Origin: Corinectria fuckeliana | Lineage: Eukaryota > Ascomycota > Sordariomycetes > Hypocreales > Nectriaceae | Direction of reading: 5' to 3' | Assembly (NCBI GenBank): GCA_019137255.1 | Contig: WPDH01000060.1 | Span: 434,001-498,000, forward strand | Length of the DNA stretch: 64,000 nt | In this document: positions 1 to 11,724 of the stretch, in pieces | Layout of the letters: every line of letters begins with the position of its first letter | How positions within the stretch are numbered: the first letter of the stretch is position 1 | Notes under the pieces: model-generated | Database searches by the model: none | What the model saw: the letters and a program-made list of their open reading frames with translations, nothing else | Told to the model about the DNA's origin: nothing | Position numbers and translations under genes: made by a program

Positions 1-396
1 GAAAGGCAGAAGGCCTGGGACGGCGACTAAATAGATAAGACGTCAGCCCGCCTGTGCGAAAACCCGTGCCGCAGTGGCTTACTACTGAAGTGCTATACAC
101 TAGAAGGCTGGCTGCCGGAGGAGCAGAAAACCCGATCGGCTTGGAGTCGCGAGTGCTGACTACTACTACCCCAAGACCTTCCAAAACCTCCACCGACATC
201 AGGAGAGTCTTGCGTCCGCGCCGCCATCTGGAATCCCCCGTCGAGCTCATTTACTACTGCTACGATTACTACCGCCAGTTTCAATCTCCGTCCATCCTCT
301 GGCCAGAAAGCCCTTGCGCGCCAATTCCCCCTCCTCCCCCTTCCCCGGGCGATCGGCCGCAGCCCACTTCACACTCAGTATGACGGCAGGGCGTGC

Positions 397-1978
397 ATGA
401 CATCATCTCGCGATACAGCAGCCATGGCGACGGATGCGGCGGATGAGTCGGACGACGTGCGGCCGTCGTTTGCGACGTTCTGGAAGAAGACGAAGCAGGT
501 GCTGCACGGGAACCGCGTCGAGTTTGTGCAGCAGGACGGGAAGCAGCAGAGCCACGAGGATGTGCAGCAGCAGCAGCAGAGCAGCGAGTGTAAGTAACAG
601 CCGGGTCTTTTCCCTCCCCCTTCCCTTCCCTCCTTCAAACAATTTCTTCCGCAAGGAGCCGAAAAGCAAAAACAAGAACAAGAACAAAAAACGCTGATGG
701 AAACCTCGAACGCGCTCCCAGCCCCAGAAGCCGGCAGCGAAAGCTCCCCGCCCAAGCCGCTCACGGCCAGCGAAAAGGCCAAGCTTCGCCGAGCGCAGGT
801 GCGGCGGGCGCAGGTGCAGCACCGCCAGCGCAAGGCCGAGTACGTCAAGCAGCTGGAGCTCGACGTGTCGCACTTCCGCGAGCTGATTGCGCTGACCGAG
901 GGCGAGGCGCGTGACATTGGCAAGGATAATGAGGCGATGAGGGCGCGGCTGCAGCTCCTCGGCATCAGCATATCGGCGGCGGCGCAACCGCAACCGCCAC
1001 TGCAGCTGACAACGGCGACGACGACGCCGATGGAGGGCATCGAGGCCCAGATCGATAGCTTGCTGGATCCGAACCAGCCGGCTGTGGGCTTGCCGCAACT
1101 CGATAACTTGCCGAAGCTCGACGACTTGCCGCACCAGCAGCAGCAACCGCAGCAAACGACCGACTTGTTCGCGGATATCAACATCGACGACATCGTCGTC
1201 ACGCTCAAGAAGGACGAGAAACTGCGCACCCCGGTCTTTAGCATCCGCTCCAACTCTAGCAACTCGAGTTCCGGCAACCCGAGCCCCGGCAACCCGAGTC
1301 CCAGCAACATGACAAGCCCGCCAACGAGCGAAGGGGACTTGCAGCTCTCGTCGGATCAGGAACAGATGGCCATCAACTTTATCCTGTCGTGAGTACTACT
1401 ACCTTCGCCCTTGACCTTACCCGCAATACTAACACCAAAACTCCCACCCAAGACTCGAGCATATCTGCTGGGACCACTTCTGGCTCGGAGACTATCCCAA
1501 CCACCAATACGTGTCCAACCAGGCCAAGGGCCACACCCTCATGGCCTCGACCTTCCTGATGGCCAGCGCCCCCGAGTCCGTCTACATGGGCCGCAAGAAG
1601 ATCTCCAGCGCCTCCCAGTGCGACACCCGCCGCGCCCTCGGCTTCAACTACCGCACCCCGGCCGTCTACTACGAGTGGCCGGCGCCGCGCATCTCCCTCG
1701 CCTCCCTGCACGGGCTGGCGTCGTCGCTCGGCCTGGGCGACAAGGAGGTGACGCCCGTCCAGGCCTGGTTCGAGCTCGCCGGCCGCTACCCGACCGAGGT
1801 GCTGCTGGACGCCCAGCGGCTCCATGCGCTGAGCCGCGAGCTCAACGGCGTGGTCAAGTGCAAGGTGTTCGGCGCCTGGATGGACAGGGGCGCCTTTGAA
1901 AGCGTCGTGGCCAGGGTTCTAGATTCCACTTTAGAGGGGATGATGGCCACCACCACCATGCTTGAGCAGGACGAGTGA
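397..1978 (+). CDS. Atypical fungal bZIP transcription factor
   Basis: Predicted nuclear DNA-binding regulator of 482 residues in three exons: 397-589, 659-1388 and 1453-1978, with phases 1 and 2 closing correctly. Exon 2 carries a basic region and leucine-zipper-like helix (roughly residues 90-150) rich in Arg/Gln, with the core RRAQVRRAQVQHRQRK followed by heptads around YVKQLELDVSHFRELI. The Asn expected in the canonical bZIP N-x7-R signature is replaced by Val, as I recall for a fungal bZIP subfamily. Exon 3 holds a conserved C-terminal domain beginning LEHICWDHFW and containing GHTLMAS, seen in those fungal proteins. Gln-rich and Asn/Ser/Pro-rich low-complexity stretches lie between the domains. 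The ATG at 397 is chosen because it is first in frame; the ATG at 424 is an in-frame alternative. It converges on dopA. Target genes are unknown. Family call is firm, exact start less so. Confidence 0.85.
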
Positions 1979-2380
1979 TGGCTAAAGATTAGGTTGGCCG
2001 ACGAGGAAATACCACGGAGCCACGGCGTTGATTATTGTGTGGGACAGTGCTATGTACCATGCCGTTGATGTAATATGATGTACCCGGTCAGGAGAAGGAA
2101 GAATAGGCCAAGAATTGTCGTGAATAAGTACTGTAAGACCCCAAAAAAAAGAACTACCTAGTCTATGCCGCCTACAACACCCATACATAACCCCTTGACA
2201 TGTTGATGTAGACACGGCCGTGAATGTTTATTCTCAAGGCAAACAAAACAGCCTCTCTATATACCACACCACCCACCGGCGGCTGAATGAGCAAGACGTT
2301 CTCGCTGAAAATACATACCTCGCTCGCAAACCCCCAGGCTGTCACTACTCCGCGCAAGAACTCCCAGCTTTTTTTGACAT
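1979..2380. other. Convergent intergenic region
   Basis: About 400 bp between the 3' ends of the bZIP gene and dopA. It should hold both 3' UTRs. An A-rich run near 2140-2150 is the only notable feature; no further gene or repeat was seen. Confidence 0.6.
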
Positions 2381-5300
2381 CTATAGCGCCTTGACTATGC
2401 TCCGCTCATCAAATATATCCTTCAACAGCCCCGAGATGCAACCCTCTTGGTCCAGTCGCCCCATGGCGTACGTCGACTCGAACGCAAAGATGCTCAGCTG
2501 GCCGAAGAACGGCCGCAGAACCTTGGCCACCAGCTCGTCCTTGCGCTCGAGGCCGACGTCGTCGCTGATGCCGCCGGGCCCGAGCAGCGGTCGCCGGGAT
2601 GAGCCGCCGGCCACCAGGTGCGCGACCGCGTCGGTCTGCAACGCCGAGTTGGCGGCCACGGCGCCGAGCTCCTCGGAGATCTCGTCGGCGAGGGCGACGG
2701 GCTGGTAGGTCGAGGACCGGTAGACGGCGTCGATGGTGTCGGTGATGAAGAGCCACTCGTGCAGCTGGAAGTCGTCGGGCGCCACGCAGATGAGCAGGTC
2801 GAGGAGCTTGCAGGCCTGGAGGATGGAGGCGTTGGTGTACGTGTCGGACGCGGTGCTGTTGTCCGGAGCCACGACGGACGAGATGGCCGCGTGGATCTCG
2901 GCGTTGACGACGGGCCAGAGCATGCCGAGGTGGATGGCGCTGGTCTTGAGAGCGAGGGCTCGCACCACCATGTAGATGTCCGCACGCGTTGTCGAGGACG
3001 GCGAGGATGTCGAGGACGCGGCGAGAAGCTCGACCAGCTTGTCGAAGATGGTGGTGAGGTCTGCGACGAAGGCATCTTCGGCAGCAGCAAGGATCAGGGT
3101 CGCGATCCTGCGGAGGTTGAGCTGCGTCTTCCGGTCGGCCTCGAGTCGGGCTGAGGTGGCGCCGACTCCGAACACGATACCGGCCGTGGTGGGCGCGTTG
3201 ATGCGAGATACAATCTCGGGCACTCTGTCCTTGTCGGTCAGGGTCCACTGCCTGAGCAATGGAATCCAGTCGTCCTTGGCTAGCTCCAGGTTCATGCCGA
3301 AGAACTTGGAGTCGTTGAACGCGTCGCTGACGTCCTTCTTCCACGTCTTCTGGTTGTTTTGAAGCCTCGACAGCTCGTGAAGGAGCTTTAGGGTGCTCTT
3401 CGAGAAGGTATCGGGGAATCCCTTGGCTCGTAGGCTCGGCCCGATGACATTGGTCGAGATGGTCCCGGCCGCGGAGAGCACGCGGTCGGGTTCCAGAAGT
3501 ATCTTGGGCAGATTGGGAACGACGGAGGCGAGGATGAAGACGATATCATCGGCGCTCTCACCCGCCCCTTGTACCGTGGTTCGACGAACAAGCTCAGTCT
3601 TGGGCGGTTTCTCTTGGGCCCCACTCGACGGCACCGGGTCAGCAAAGGCCATGGGCCTCGTGGTGAAGAGAGCTGCGAGCAGTCGAAGGAAGGTATCCTG
3701 ATACTTCAGTTAGCATGATGCCCTTAGAGCCCTTGGAATTGGGAACCTCTTACGCCCAGCTCTCTCCGCATCCTCTTTTGCTCTCCAAAATTAGTGTTGT
3801 CAACCTTCTCGCCGAGAATTGCCGCGAACTCAAGCAAGTTTGGAAGCGTCTGCCGATGGGGAAAAGGGTTTCCTAGCAAGTCCTTCAGGAAAAGCATGCA
3901 GTCCTGCCAGATCTCATCCATGGCATCGTCATCGAGCGAGCGAGCGTACTCGACTAGGAAAACCACAAGGTCCGAGTCCTGGAGCGATATCGTCATTGTC
4001 GACTTGCGCGCGGGCTCAATGGCGGTCGGGTTGCTGCGGCTGTAAATGGCATTGAACAAAGCGGGGATGCTGTGTCTGGGACGCGATGCTTCCAACGCAG
4101 AGAGCAGGTTGAACACTTCGGATGGTCTTGAATCAACCATCGAGTTCTTCCAGATATCTATGACAGTCTCAAGACACTCCAGGTTTTCAGCAGCGAAGAG
4201 ATGTTCAAGCAGACGTCGCGAGCGATTCCTCATTCGCAGGGATGTGTAGTTGAACGACGCTGAAGAAGATTGGTCCTGCTTCTTGGAGTCTTCACCCTGG
4301 CCCCAGGTCCAAATCCTGTAGCAGATGCGAACAGCGTCTTGGAATGCCAAGTGAACTGTTAAGCGGTCGTTCGCTGTGGCGCTGCGAGACTGGGGAGCGT
4401 CTGACTGGAAGACGCCGGAGACCATACTGCCGAAAAGGGACTGGGGCTGGTCAGGACCCTTCGTTACTTGAGTGCGAGCCTCCTCTGCGAGCAACTGCTC
4501 ATGCGCTCTCGCGAGAACCTGCTCCAGGCCGTTGAGAAGAAAGATGAGTGTCGACTCGGGAGTTGACTTCTCGCTGCTAGTGGAGAGTGAGCTAGATTGG
4601 AAAGTTTCCTGCAGATTCGAGAAGGTGGTTCCAATTTCGTTGCATAGAGTCTCGACCAGAGGGATCAAGACTTGGAAAATAGATTCGGTGTAAAATGGCA
4701 AACACTCGGCGACAAAGGCAACCCAGCTATCGAGGACAGATCGGCTGTTGGGGGAGCTCAGGCCCTCCTGGAGGCACTTGAGTAGTCGTGGAGGTGGTGC
4801 TGGTGCCGAAACCATTGTACGGGACTCGGTGGTTGCGACTGAAAGTCTGCTTGCCCGAGCAGGATCAAGACTTGGAGTCCTCCTTTCGGAGCTAGGTGAG
4901 ACTGCGGTTCCGGCTGGTGCAGCATCACGAAGCTTGAGGGTATCATATACAACATCTAGTAGGAGAACCTGCACGTAGGGGTCGGGGCCCCCGAGTGACT
5001 TGAAGAGCCTCTCGATGAGGACATTTTCGAGCTGGAATGTCGACAGGGGAGCGGCATACGGGCTGAGAAGGAATTTGTGGAGAATTGTGAGGGCATATCG
5101 ATAGAGCTGGTTGATACGCCCTTCCATTTCCTCGTCGACAGTAGCAGTTGGATTGCCCGTGATGCACTTCATGCAGACACGGACAAAAAACTCCTGGAGA
5201 GTCATCTCTTCATCCCCTCCGGCTAAGTTCATGTTAATTTCGACCCAGGAAGGTCAAGAAACGGCGCTTACCACTTATTTGCACTTGTGGACCGTGAAAT

Positions 5301-8300
5301 GAAACGTGCTTGGAACCTAATACCGCCCAGGATATCTCTCCAGCGCAAGTGAGAATGTTTGATAGGGTTCGGAGGTAATACAGGCAGAGATCCAGATCTT
5401 CATCCTCGGTGAACGTCACTGAAGCTTCGTCAGAACCCTCGGTCCCCTCGAATAGGTCGTTTAAGAACGGGATCTCGCTAAGCTTCGTAACAAAGATCAA
5501 AAAGAGCCTATAGCATATCAGTCAACATTGGGTTCACCGAACACGAAGGCCATCACGCTTACCTGTCAATGCCGAGCATGCTGTTCAGCCACGACTTTAC
5601 TGTCATGTATAGTTGTGATGTGTCATCTTGTAAGGCATCTAATATTAGAAATAGCGGTTGTGTTAGCATGACCTCGTAATTATCCGTCCCTGAAAGTCGA
5701 GGGAGGGCCCTGAGCTCAAGCATCGGCGTCTTTGAACCTCGTCGCTCATTCCCGTACGCGTTATCTTGCAGAGTATGCGACCAGAGTACACTCAATATGC
5801 GCCCCTTATCGACGGCCCCGACAGGTTCCAAAGATTTCGAGTCCTGAGCAATGATGAGACCCGACAGTGCTGCTTCAATGTCCCGGTTAGAGAGTGATAG
5901 GACTGATTGCAGTGCCCAGAGGCCTCTGACAGCCTCTACGTGATACTTTGGCTCAGATGCAGCTATATAGAACCAGGCATGCCGAACTAGAGGCCCTACC
6001 AATGCAGATAGATCTTTCGCTTCAATTCTTGAGACTGAGTACAGCTGGGTAGCCAAATGCAACAGTGCCGAAAAGTCGGAAAACTGCAACGGAGGTGGTT
6101 GGTTGAGCTTCTCAAATAAGAACTTCAAAAGCCATTGCTCGGTGAGGTGGTATGTCCCTGGTGTCTTGTGTAAAGCCATAACTAGCAAACGAATGCGGAC
6201 CCCTAAGCCGCCCATAGGTGCTGATGAGTCCTTGCCGTTGCAAATGAACTTGACAGCCTTCTGGAGCAGCAATTCCCCAATCTCCATAGCATTGAAAGGC
6301 GGAGGAGACGCATCGATGTTTCCTTGCTCGTTGACATAGAAGGTCCGAATCTTCATTAACACCTCAATGTTGGGGATTAAGGGGGGCGATTCTGCTACTG
6401 CTGCTTGTTTGCCGGTAGGGGAATTCTCAGGAAAGGTCCTCTCAGGGACAAGGTCCAGGAGTGCGATGGCAATATTCAGAGATTCGCTTGACAGTGATGC
6501 TGATGTGTCCGGGGAGTTACTTGATGATTTGCGACCCGTGGAGTCCTCTAGCATTGACAAAGTAGCAAATGCAGACAGAGGAGCATGGATTGTTACCATC
6601 TCTTCCTCACGAACGTTGAAATTGGCCAAGATGAAGCTGACTAGCGACAGCTTATCGCTTCGTTCGCTGGTGTTGAGGCTCCCGGGACCGAGGGCTTGGG
6701 CCAAAAGAGAGACGATTTCGCCGTAAATAAGACCGCTCTCAATTCCATCGAAGAACACGCTCGCACTGCGCAAGACTTCCGTGAACTCAGCTTTTGTCGA
6801 TGCTAGGTCTTTGAATTGCCGCACACTCTCTATGATGGGCAGGAAGATTTCTGGAATGACGAGCCCGCCGATTTCCCACCTGTCCATGAGAGATAGACAA
6901 ATCCTGTACGGGCGTGCTCGCTCGCTCGCACTACTTTGATAGTTGCCTTTGATCATTTGAAGAAGCGCCCGAGTGAGTGGGTGTAGACCAAACTCTTCAA
7001 AGTAACTTGTCCTGGATGCCAAATATGCCTGGTGATGATGATCCGAGGGACTCGCTGGCGGCTCAGCACCGTGATCAGCTTCCGAAGTTGTCGGGTCCGG
7101 CCCAAGAAGCCAAGCCCACAGTCGTCTATTCAAGCTCATGTCTCGGCGTGTGACCACGCCGACTGCAGCCTTGAGGAGCAGCTCCAGATCCCCAGCTTTC
7201 ACCCGGGTCCGAATGACATGCGAATCAAGGGGCAGATGGGAAACGAGAAGATCTAAGAAACCACGCTGAATGAGCAGCTGCTCATCCGATAGGCCGCTCG
7301 CGAAACAACGTAGCAGCAATCCAGGCTCAGGGGACGTCACAATGGCCGAGATTTTGTTCTTCAAGACATCATCGCTCTTATTCTTTGTCGCCGTCGCCGC
7401 CGCCGCCTTGCCTGCTGGAGTTGCTGCATCCGGCCCTAACGGAGGCAGGCATCTGACCAAGTAGGCGAGAGCACCGGATCTTCGGCTGTGGCTAGTGATG
7501 GAGGCGAGGAAGAAACACTGCCAGAAAAAGGCATCGCCTGAAGAATGACGGTCGGCGAGCTCCTCGCTGTGTGCCGGCCTGATGGTGTGCTTGAAGCTCT
7601 CGACCATGCGCAGAGTTCTTTCAAAGTCCTCGCTGGTCTCGTCTTCTAGGCCGGGTAGTAGGGCGAGGATGATCGATTTCATTGCGGGTCGTAGGGAACG
7701 GGGATCTAATCCGAGGAAATGCTGTTCTAGGATGTCGAGGTATGGTGCTCGTACCGACAAGGACGCGAATGAGAGAGTAGATGCCAGTCCAGGCAGGTAT
7801 AGAGGGAGGTCTCTGGACAGCCCATCGTTGCCGATGACCGAGAAGACATAGTTGTATACTTCAAGGGCTTTCTGGTGGACTCCTGACGGCAGAGAAGGGT
7901 TGAGACATTGGGATAGGCGTTTTGCGACGGTTGCCTTGGCTGGTATCGTGGTGATCGACTTCGGGCGAGCTTGCAGGGCCTAATTCCTAGCTGTTAGTAT
8001 TTCAAACTCTCCTAATAAACTTGCTTCAGGACGCAAACCTTTAAGAGCCTGTTCAGAAAGGATATATAGTCTGCCCACTCTTCCAAGGCCGTCTCGAATA
8101 AGACCAGTGCCCTATCGACTCCATGGGCGTACTTTCGGTATGTCTTGTCTTTCGCTGGGAGCTCTTCTGCTGACAAAAACATTAGCGATTGCATCCGGCA
8201 AGCTTAGAGTGCGCGGGCGCATGCGCACCTCCGCCGAGCTGGTTCCGCCATTGTCGTGGAATGGGCGAGTCTCGTCCAGAGGCGTCGGGCGAGACGGACC

Positions 8301-8328
8301 GCCGGCCGGACCCGGGCTCAAGCACCAT
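2381..8328 (-). CDS. dopA: Dopey family protein (Dop1/DopA), Golgi-endosome trafficking
   Basis: Large cytosolic, membrane-associated scaffold of 1,889 residues. In yeast, Dop1 works with the Arf-GEF-like Mon2 and the flippase Neo1 at the trans-Golgi/endosome; Aspergillus DopA is needed for normal development (family knowledge). Six exons on the minus strand: 8328-8229, 8169-8039, 7979-5563, 5507-5272, 5222-3754 and 3697-2381; all phases match. The conserved Dopey N-terminus (KYAHGVDRALVLFETALEEWADYISFL, given here as a shortened hallmark: EEWADYISFL) lies at about residues 45-75, after a 33-residue Ser/Arg/Pro-rich leader. The rest is helical, repeat-like sequence with no catalytic motif. 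The C-terminal Dopey region contains QLHEWLFITDTIDAVYRSS. The length agrees with other fungal Dop1 proteins. The start at 8328 was chosen because it gives a good splice into the Dopey N-terminus. It is divergent from mon1. Confidence 0.93.
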
Positions 8329-9214
8329 GGTTGGGGACTATTCGGAGCAAAGACGGTAACGAGGACATTGGGTTTCCTGTTGAATGGCGACGGTGCCAGA
8401 GAGCATCGCTGGGAGCTAGGGCGCGTTGGGGGGGGAGGCCTCGTTGGAAGATCGCAGGGAGGAATCCCTAAGATGAAGCTGCGAATCCCACCTAGGAATC
8501 TAGAAGGCTACGTTTCACCCAGCAGCTTGGCTAAGCTCCCCCCGGGCGGGAGGGTTCGCTGAAGGTACCTACCTAGGTACCCTGAAACATAGGGGACCAC
8601 AGGGCGCTGATTGGTGGTAGCTGGCCCTGGCATGTGGCATCCAGCGCAAGGCTGCAGCAGCCCCTCCAACAGCTTGCAAGGGGCATTCGCTGGTGAGTGG
8701 CTGCGTCATGGGCCAAGAGGTTCGTAATCAACACATCCCTTTCGCCGTCTTGCACGTGTTTTTAGGCCTTGTCCAGAACTAGGAGGGATGTCATCTCCAG
8801 ATCCTCTATGAATGGAACGAGTCTTGAGCAGGGACACAACGGATATTGGAGAAACTTGCCCACCGCATCACCTGAGATAGCTAAACAGTAATGGCCAAAT
8901 TCAGGCCGAAAGGGAATCTTGGTATCAATGCAGGTCAACGATATCATGACCGTCTTCCATCCTCTTTCTATTTCCAGTTAGCTCCTGTGAATGGTGCGTA
9001 TCTCGGTGTGGATCGTTGGGTGTTCGCCATGTCCTCGCCGTGCACCTCCCACAGCGCTACCAACCAACCATCGACAACATCATTGAGGATGGTATAATGG
9101 CCACCCCGGCCGCGCATACAAATTTATAGGGCATATAGTCCTAGACTTCTACTGACCATCTCTCCCCCTCTATCGAAGTGGTTTGGCAATGCAAACCTCG
9201 CTCACCTTGTCAAC
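8329..9214. promoter_or_regulatory. Divergent dopA-mon1 intergenic region
   Basis: 886 bp separating the start codons of dopA (-) and mon1 (+), so it should contain both promoters and 5' UTRs. It holds a palindromic GGTACC-type repeat near 8564-8582. No convincing ORF or RNA gene was seen. Confidence 0.5.
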
Positions 9215-11014
9215 ATGCGAGAGCGACCAACGTCTTACGATGACGACCACCGTCCCCCGCTCCCTCCTCGACCAAGCACGAATGCCAGCGCCAGCGCCGA
9301 CCCGAAATCCCTCCAGGCACAAGCTACGACAGCAATAACACCCGTGGAGATCCAGACGCTCTCGTTTCCGGACGGATCTCGCGGCACGTTCCAGACTCCT
9401 GGGCCCGACACAATCTCCAGCCCAGCCGGTAGCGGCCATGCGACCCCCAGCCGTCATGAGGCCAGCATTGGCGGTGAGGCCGACGATGCCGCGAGCGTCA
9501 TGAGCTTTGCGCCGACGATGAGGCCTGCCGGAGATATCGCGAGCCTCCTTGCTGGCGAGCTCCACAGGAAGAGTCCGGCGTGGAATATGCTTCGATCCCA
9601 GGCGGCCACTGTACAGCCTTTCGAGAAGACGAGAACCGGCCCAGGAGACCGCCTCTCCGGGTTTGATGACGAGTTTACCCCACTACCGGAAGAGGCCAAC
9701 AGGAGCTATGAAGACGATGAGAAGCTCACCATGTGGAAATCGAAACTGAAACACTACTTGATTCTCTCATCTGCCGGGAAGCCAATCTGGAGTCGTCACG
9801 GGGACCTTAGTTTGATCAACTCATCCATGGGCGTTGTGCAAACCATCATATCCTTTTATGAAGGCGCCAAAAACCCACTCCAGGCCTTCTCCGCTGGGGA
9901 CACGCGTTTTGTCATAGCGACACAGGGTCCGCTCTACTTTGTGGCCATCAGCAAGCTTGGGGAGAGCGATTCGCAGTTACGAGCTCAGTTGGAGGCGCTC
10001 TATATGCAAATCCTATCTACACTCACCCTGCCGAGGCTCACCAGCATTTTCGTCCATCGGCCCTCGAGCGACTTGCGTAAGCCATTGGAGGGCACCGAAT
10101 CTCTCCTCTCATCGCTGGCCGACACCTTCACCAAAGGATCCCCCTCGGCCCTTCTCGGATCTCTGGAGTGCCTGAAGCTTCGGAAGTCTCAGCGCAACAC
10201 CATCAACAACACATTTTTAAAGCTGAGGACCGAGAAGCTGTTGTATGGTCTCATTGTGGCCGGTGGGAAACTCGTCAGCGTCATTCGACCACGAAGGCAC
10301 TCTCTTCACCCCAGCGACCTTCAGCTGATCTTTAACATGCTGTTCGAGAGTGGCGGCATTAAAGGTGGTGGCGGCGAGAATTGGATCCCCCTCTGCTTGC
10401 CGGCATTCAACAACAAAGGCTACCTTTACATGTACGTCAGTTTCTTCGAGGGAGCTTCTGGGGACCAGGCCAGTTCTCCAGCGGCTGTGGAAGGACGTTC
10501 GGCGGGTGAGGAGATTGCAATGGTCCTGATAAGCGCCGACCGCGAGAGCTTCTTCGAGCTCAAGCAGATGCGGGATAACGTGGCCCAGCAGTTGGCGAAG
10601 AACGGAACTCTTTCCATTATCCAGAATGCCTCTCGAGCCGGCCGCCCAAAGGTAAGCGAGATTGCGCCCGGGAGTCAGGTCAGCCATTTCCTGTACAAGT
10701 CGCGGGCGAACGTACAGTTCTGCATGGCGTCACTGGAGCCGACCTTCACAGAGCTTGTCGAGCGGAGGAGGCTAATGACAGTGTATCACGAACTGCACGC
10801 GTCCATCCACGCCAAACACTCGCATCTTAAGGTTCTGCACGATGTAGGAGAAGACTCCACGTCGCTGGCCTGGATCACGCCAGTCTTTGAATTCTACTGC
10901 GTAGCGGGACCCAACGTGTCCAGGTCTACCATAACACACGGGGCAAACAAAATCATCCAGTGGGCCAAAAGGGAAGAAGAACGCCTGTTCATTATTGGCG
11001 GCGGTGTGTTCTGA
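9215..11014 (+). CDS. mon1: Vacuolar fusion protein Mon1
   Basis: Single-exon gene for 599 residues. Mon1 pairs with Ccz1 to form the guanine-nucleotide exchange factor for the Rab7-type GTPase Ypt7 on late endosomes, autophagosomes and the vacuole. Residues 1-170 are a disordered, acidic and Ser/Pro-rich leader typical of fungal Mon1. The longin domains follow. The first starts near residue 174 with the hallmark WKSKLKHYLILSSAGKPIWS and continues through RFVIATQGPLYFVAIS; the second lies around 340-460 and the third around 485-597, ending in FIIGGGVF. The start at 9215 is the first ATG in this frame. It is transcribed divergently from dopA and converges on a 182-codon gene. No lesion seen. 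Confidence 0.96.
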   Translation: MRERPTSYDDDHRPPLPPRPSTNASASADPKSLQAQATTAITPVEIQTLSFPDGSRGTFQTPGPDTISSPAGSGHATPSRHEASIGGEADDAASVMSFAPTMRPAGDIASLLAGELHRKSPAWNMLRSQAATVQPFEKTRTGPGDRLSGFDDEFTPLPEEANRSYEDDEKLTMWKSKLKHYLILSSAGKPIWSRHGDLSLINSSMGVVQTIISFYEGAKNPLQAFSAGDTRFVIATQGPLYFVAISKLGESDSQLRAQLEALYMQILSTLTLPRLTSIFVHRPSSDLRKPLEGTESLLSSLADTFTKGSPSALLGSLECLKLRKSQRNTINNTFLKLRTEKLLYGLIVAGGKLVSVIRPRRHSLHPSDLQLIFNMLFESGGIKGGGGENWIPLCLPAFNNKGYLYMYVSFFEGASGDQASSPAAVEGRSAGEEIAMVLISADRESFFELKQMRDNVAQQLAKNGTLSIIQNASRAGRPKVSEIAPGSQVSHFLYKSRANVQFCMASLEPTFTELVERRRLMTVYHELHASIHAKHSHLKVLHDVGEDSTSLAWITPVFEFYCVAGPNVSRSTITHGANKIIQWAKREEERLFIIGGGVF

Positions 11015-11175
11015 ACCGATCCATCCCAATCATATACCATCATCAAAAACATACAAGTTTTGTTATCCTCGAACCCAGGACCATGACAACTAACGCCTAA
11101 TACGTACGCATTATGCAGCAGTTATGCCGCGTCGTCGTTGGTAAAGCGCGAACGACAAGTTTCCGACCCATTTTC

Positions 11176-11724
11176 TCATCCCGATCTCGAAGCTACTATC
11201 TCGGATTTGCTTACATCGGCTTGAGAAGATGCTTGTCCGTCAGGTTCCGTGGGGGAAATGTCGCCTGGTGAAGGAGGTAGCCCGGGGCTACTCCGGCTGT
11301 GGTTTGGGTTGCCCTCGGAATAGCCATCCTTCGCCTCGGAGCGGTTTCGTACGGCACCCCATGACTTCCTAGCCCATTCTCGGACCCGGTCGTTGATGGT
11401 CGAGCGACGCTTGGTCTCTGATTCCCACGAGGCGTTGCGTAGGCGCAAGGGAGTCGGCGATTGCGAACCTGGTTGCTTTGCGCCGATCGATGGTCTCCGG
11501 CCGCCCTCGTCTCCGAAGCTGGCACGATCGTTGGTGGAAGTTGAAGGATAGGTCATGGTGTCTGTGGCGAGCGTTGTTCTCGAGGCGTTCATGAGGGCTT
11601 CTGAGAAAGGCGCATCGAAGTTCTCGGTAAAGCGCGGGCTGCGTATTGAGCTGGATGGACGCTGGCACTCGCGCTGCTCAGTCGAGAGCAGCGGGAGCTT
11701 GAGATCGAGTTTTCGAGAAGCCAT
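11176..11724 (-). CDS. Hypothetical Ser/Arg-rich protein (182 aa)
   Basis: A single uninterrupted frame of 182 codons starting MASRKLDLKLPLLSTEQRE. I do not recognise the family. The protein is hydrophilic, rich in Ser, Arg, Pro and Thr and probably disordered, with one short basic amphipathic stretch (VREWARKSWGAVRNRSE, about residues 112-128). There is no signal peptide, membrane segment or catalytic motif. It converges on mon1, with 161 bp between the stop codons. Its codon use looks like that of neighbouring genes and the N-terminus is orderly, so I treat it as real, but with no recognised domain it could still be a chance frame. Confidence 0.55.
   Translation of the reverse strand: MASRKLDLKLPLLSTEQRECQRPSSSIRSPRFTENFDAPFSEALMNASRTTLATDTMTYPSTSTNDRASFGDEGGRRPSIGAKQPGSQSPTPLRLRNASWESETKRRSTINDRVREWARKSWGAVRNRSEAKDGYSEGNPNHSRSSPGLPPSPGDISPTEPDGQASSQADVSKSEIVASRSG

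Noticed and set aside
375..1310. 311-codon frame on the minus strand opposite the bZIP gene
   Set aside because: Ser/Cys-rich shadow of the plus-strand bZIP exons; no recognisable product.
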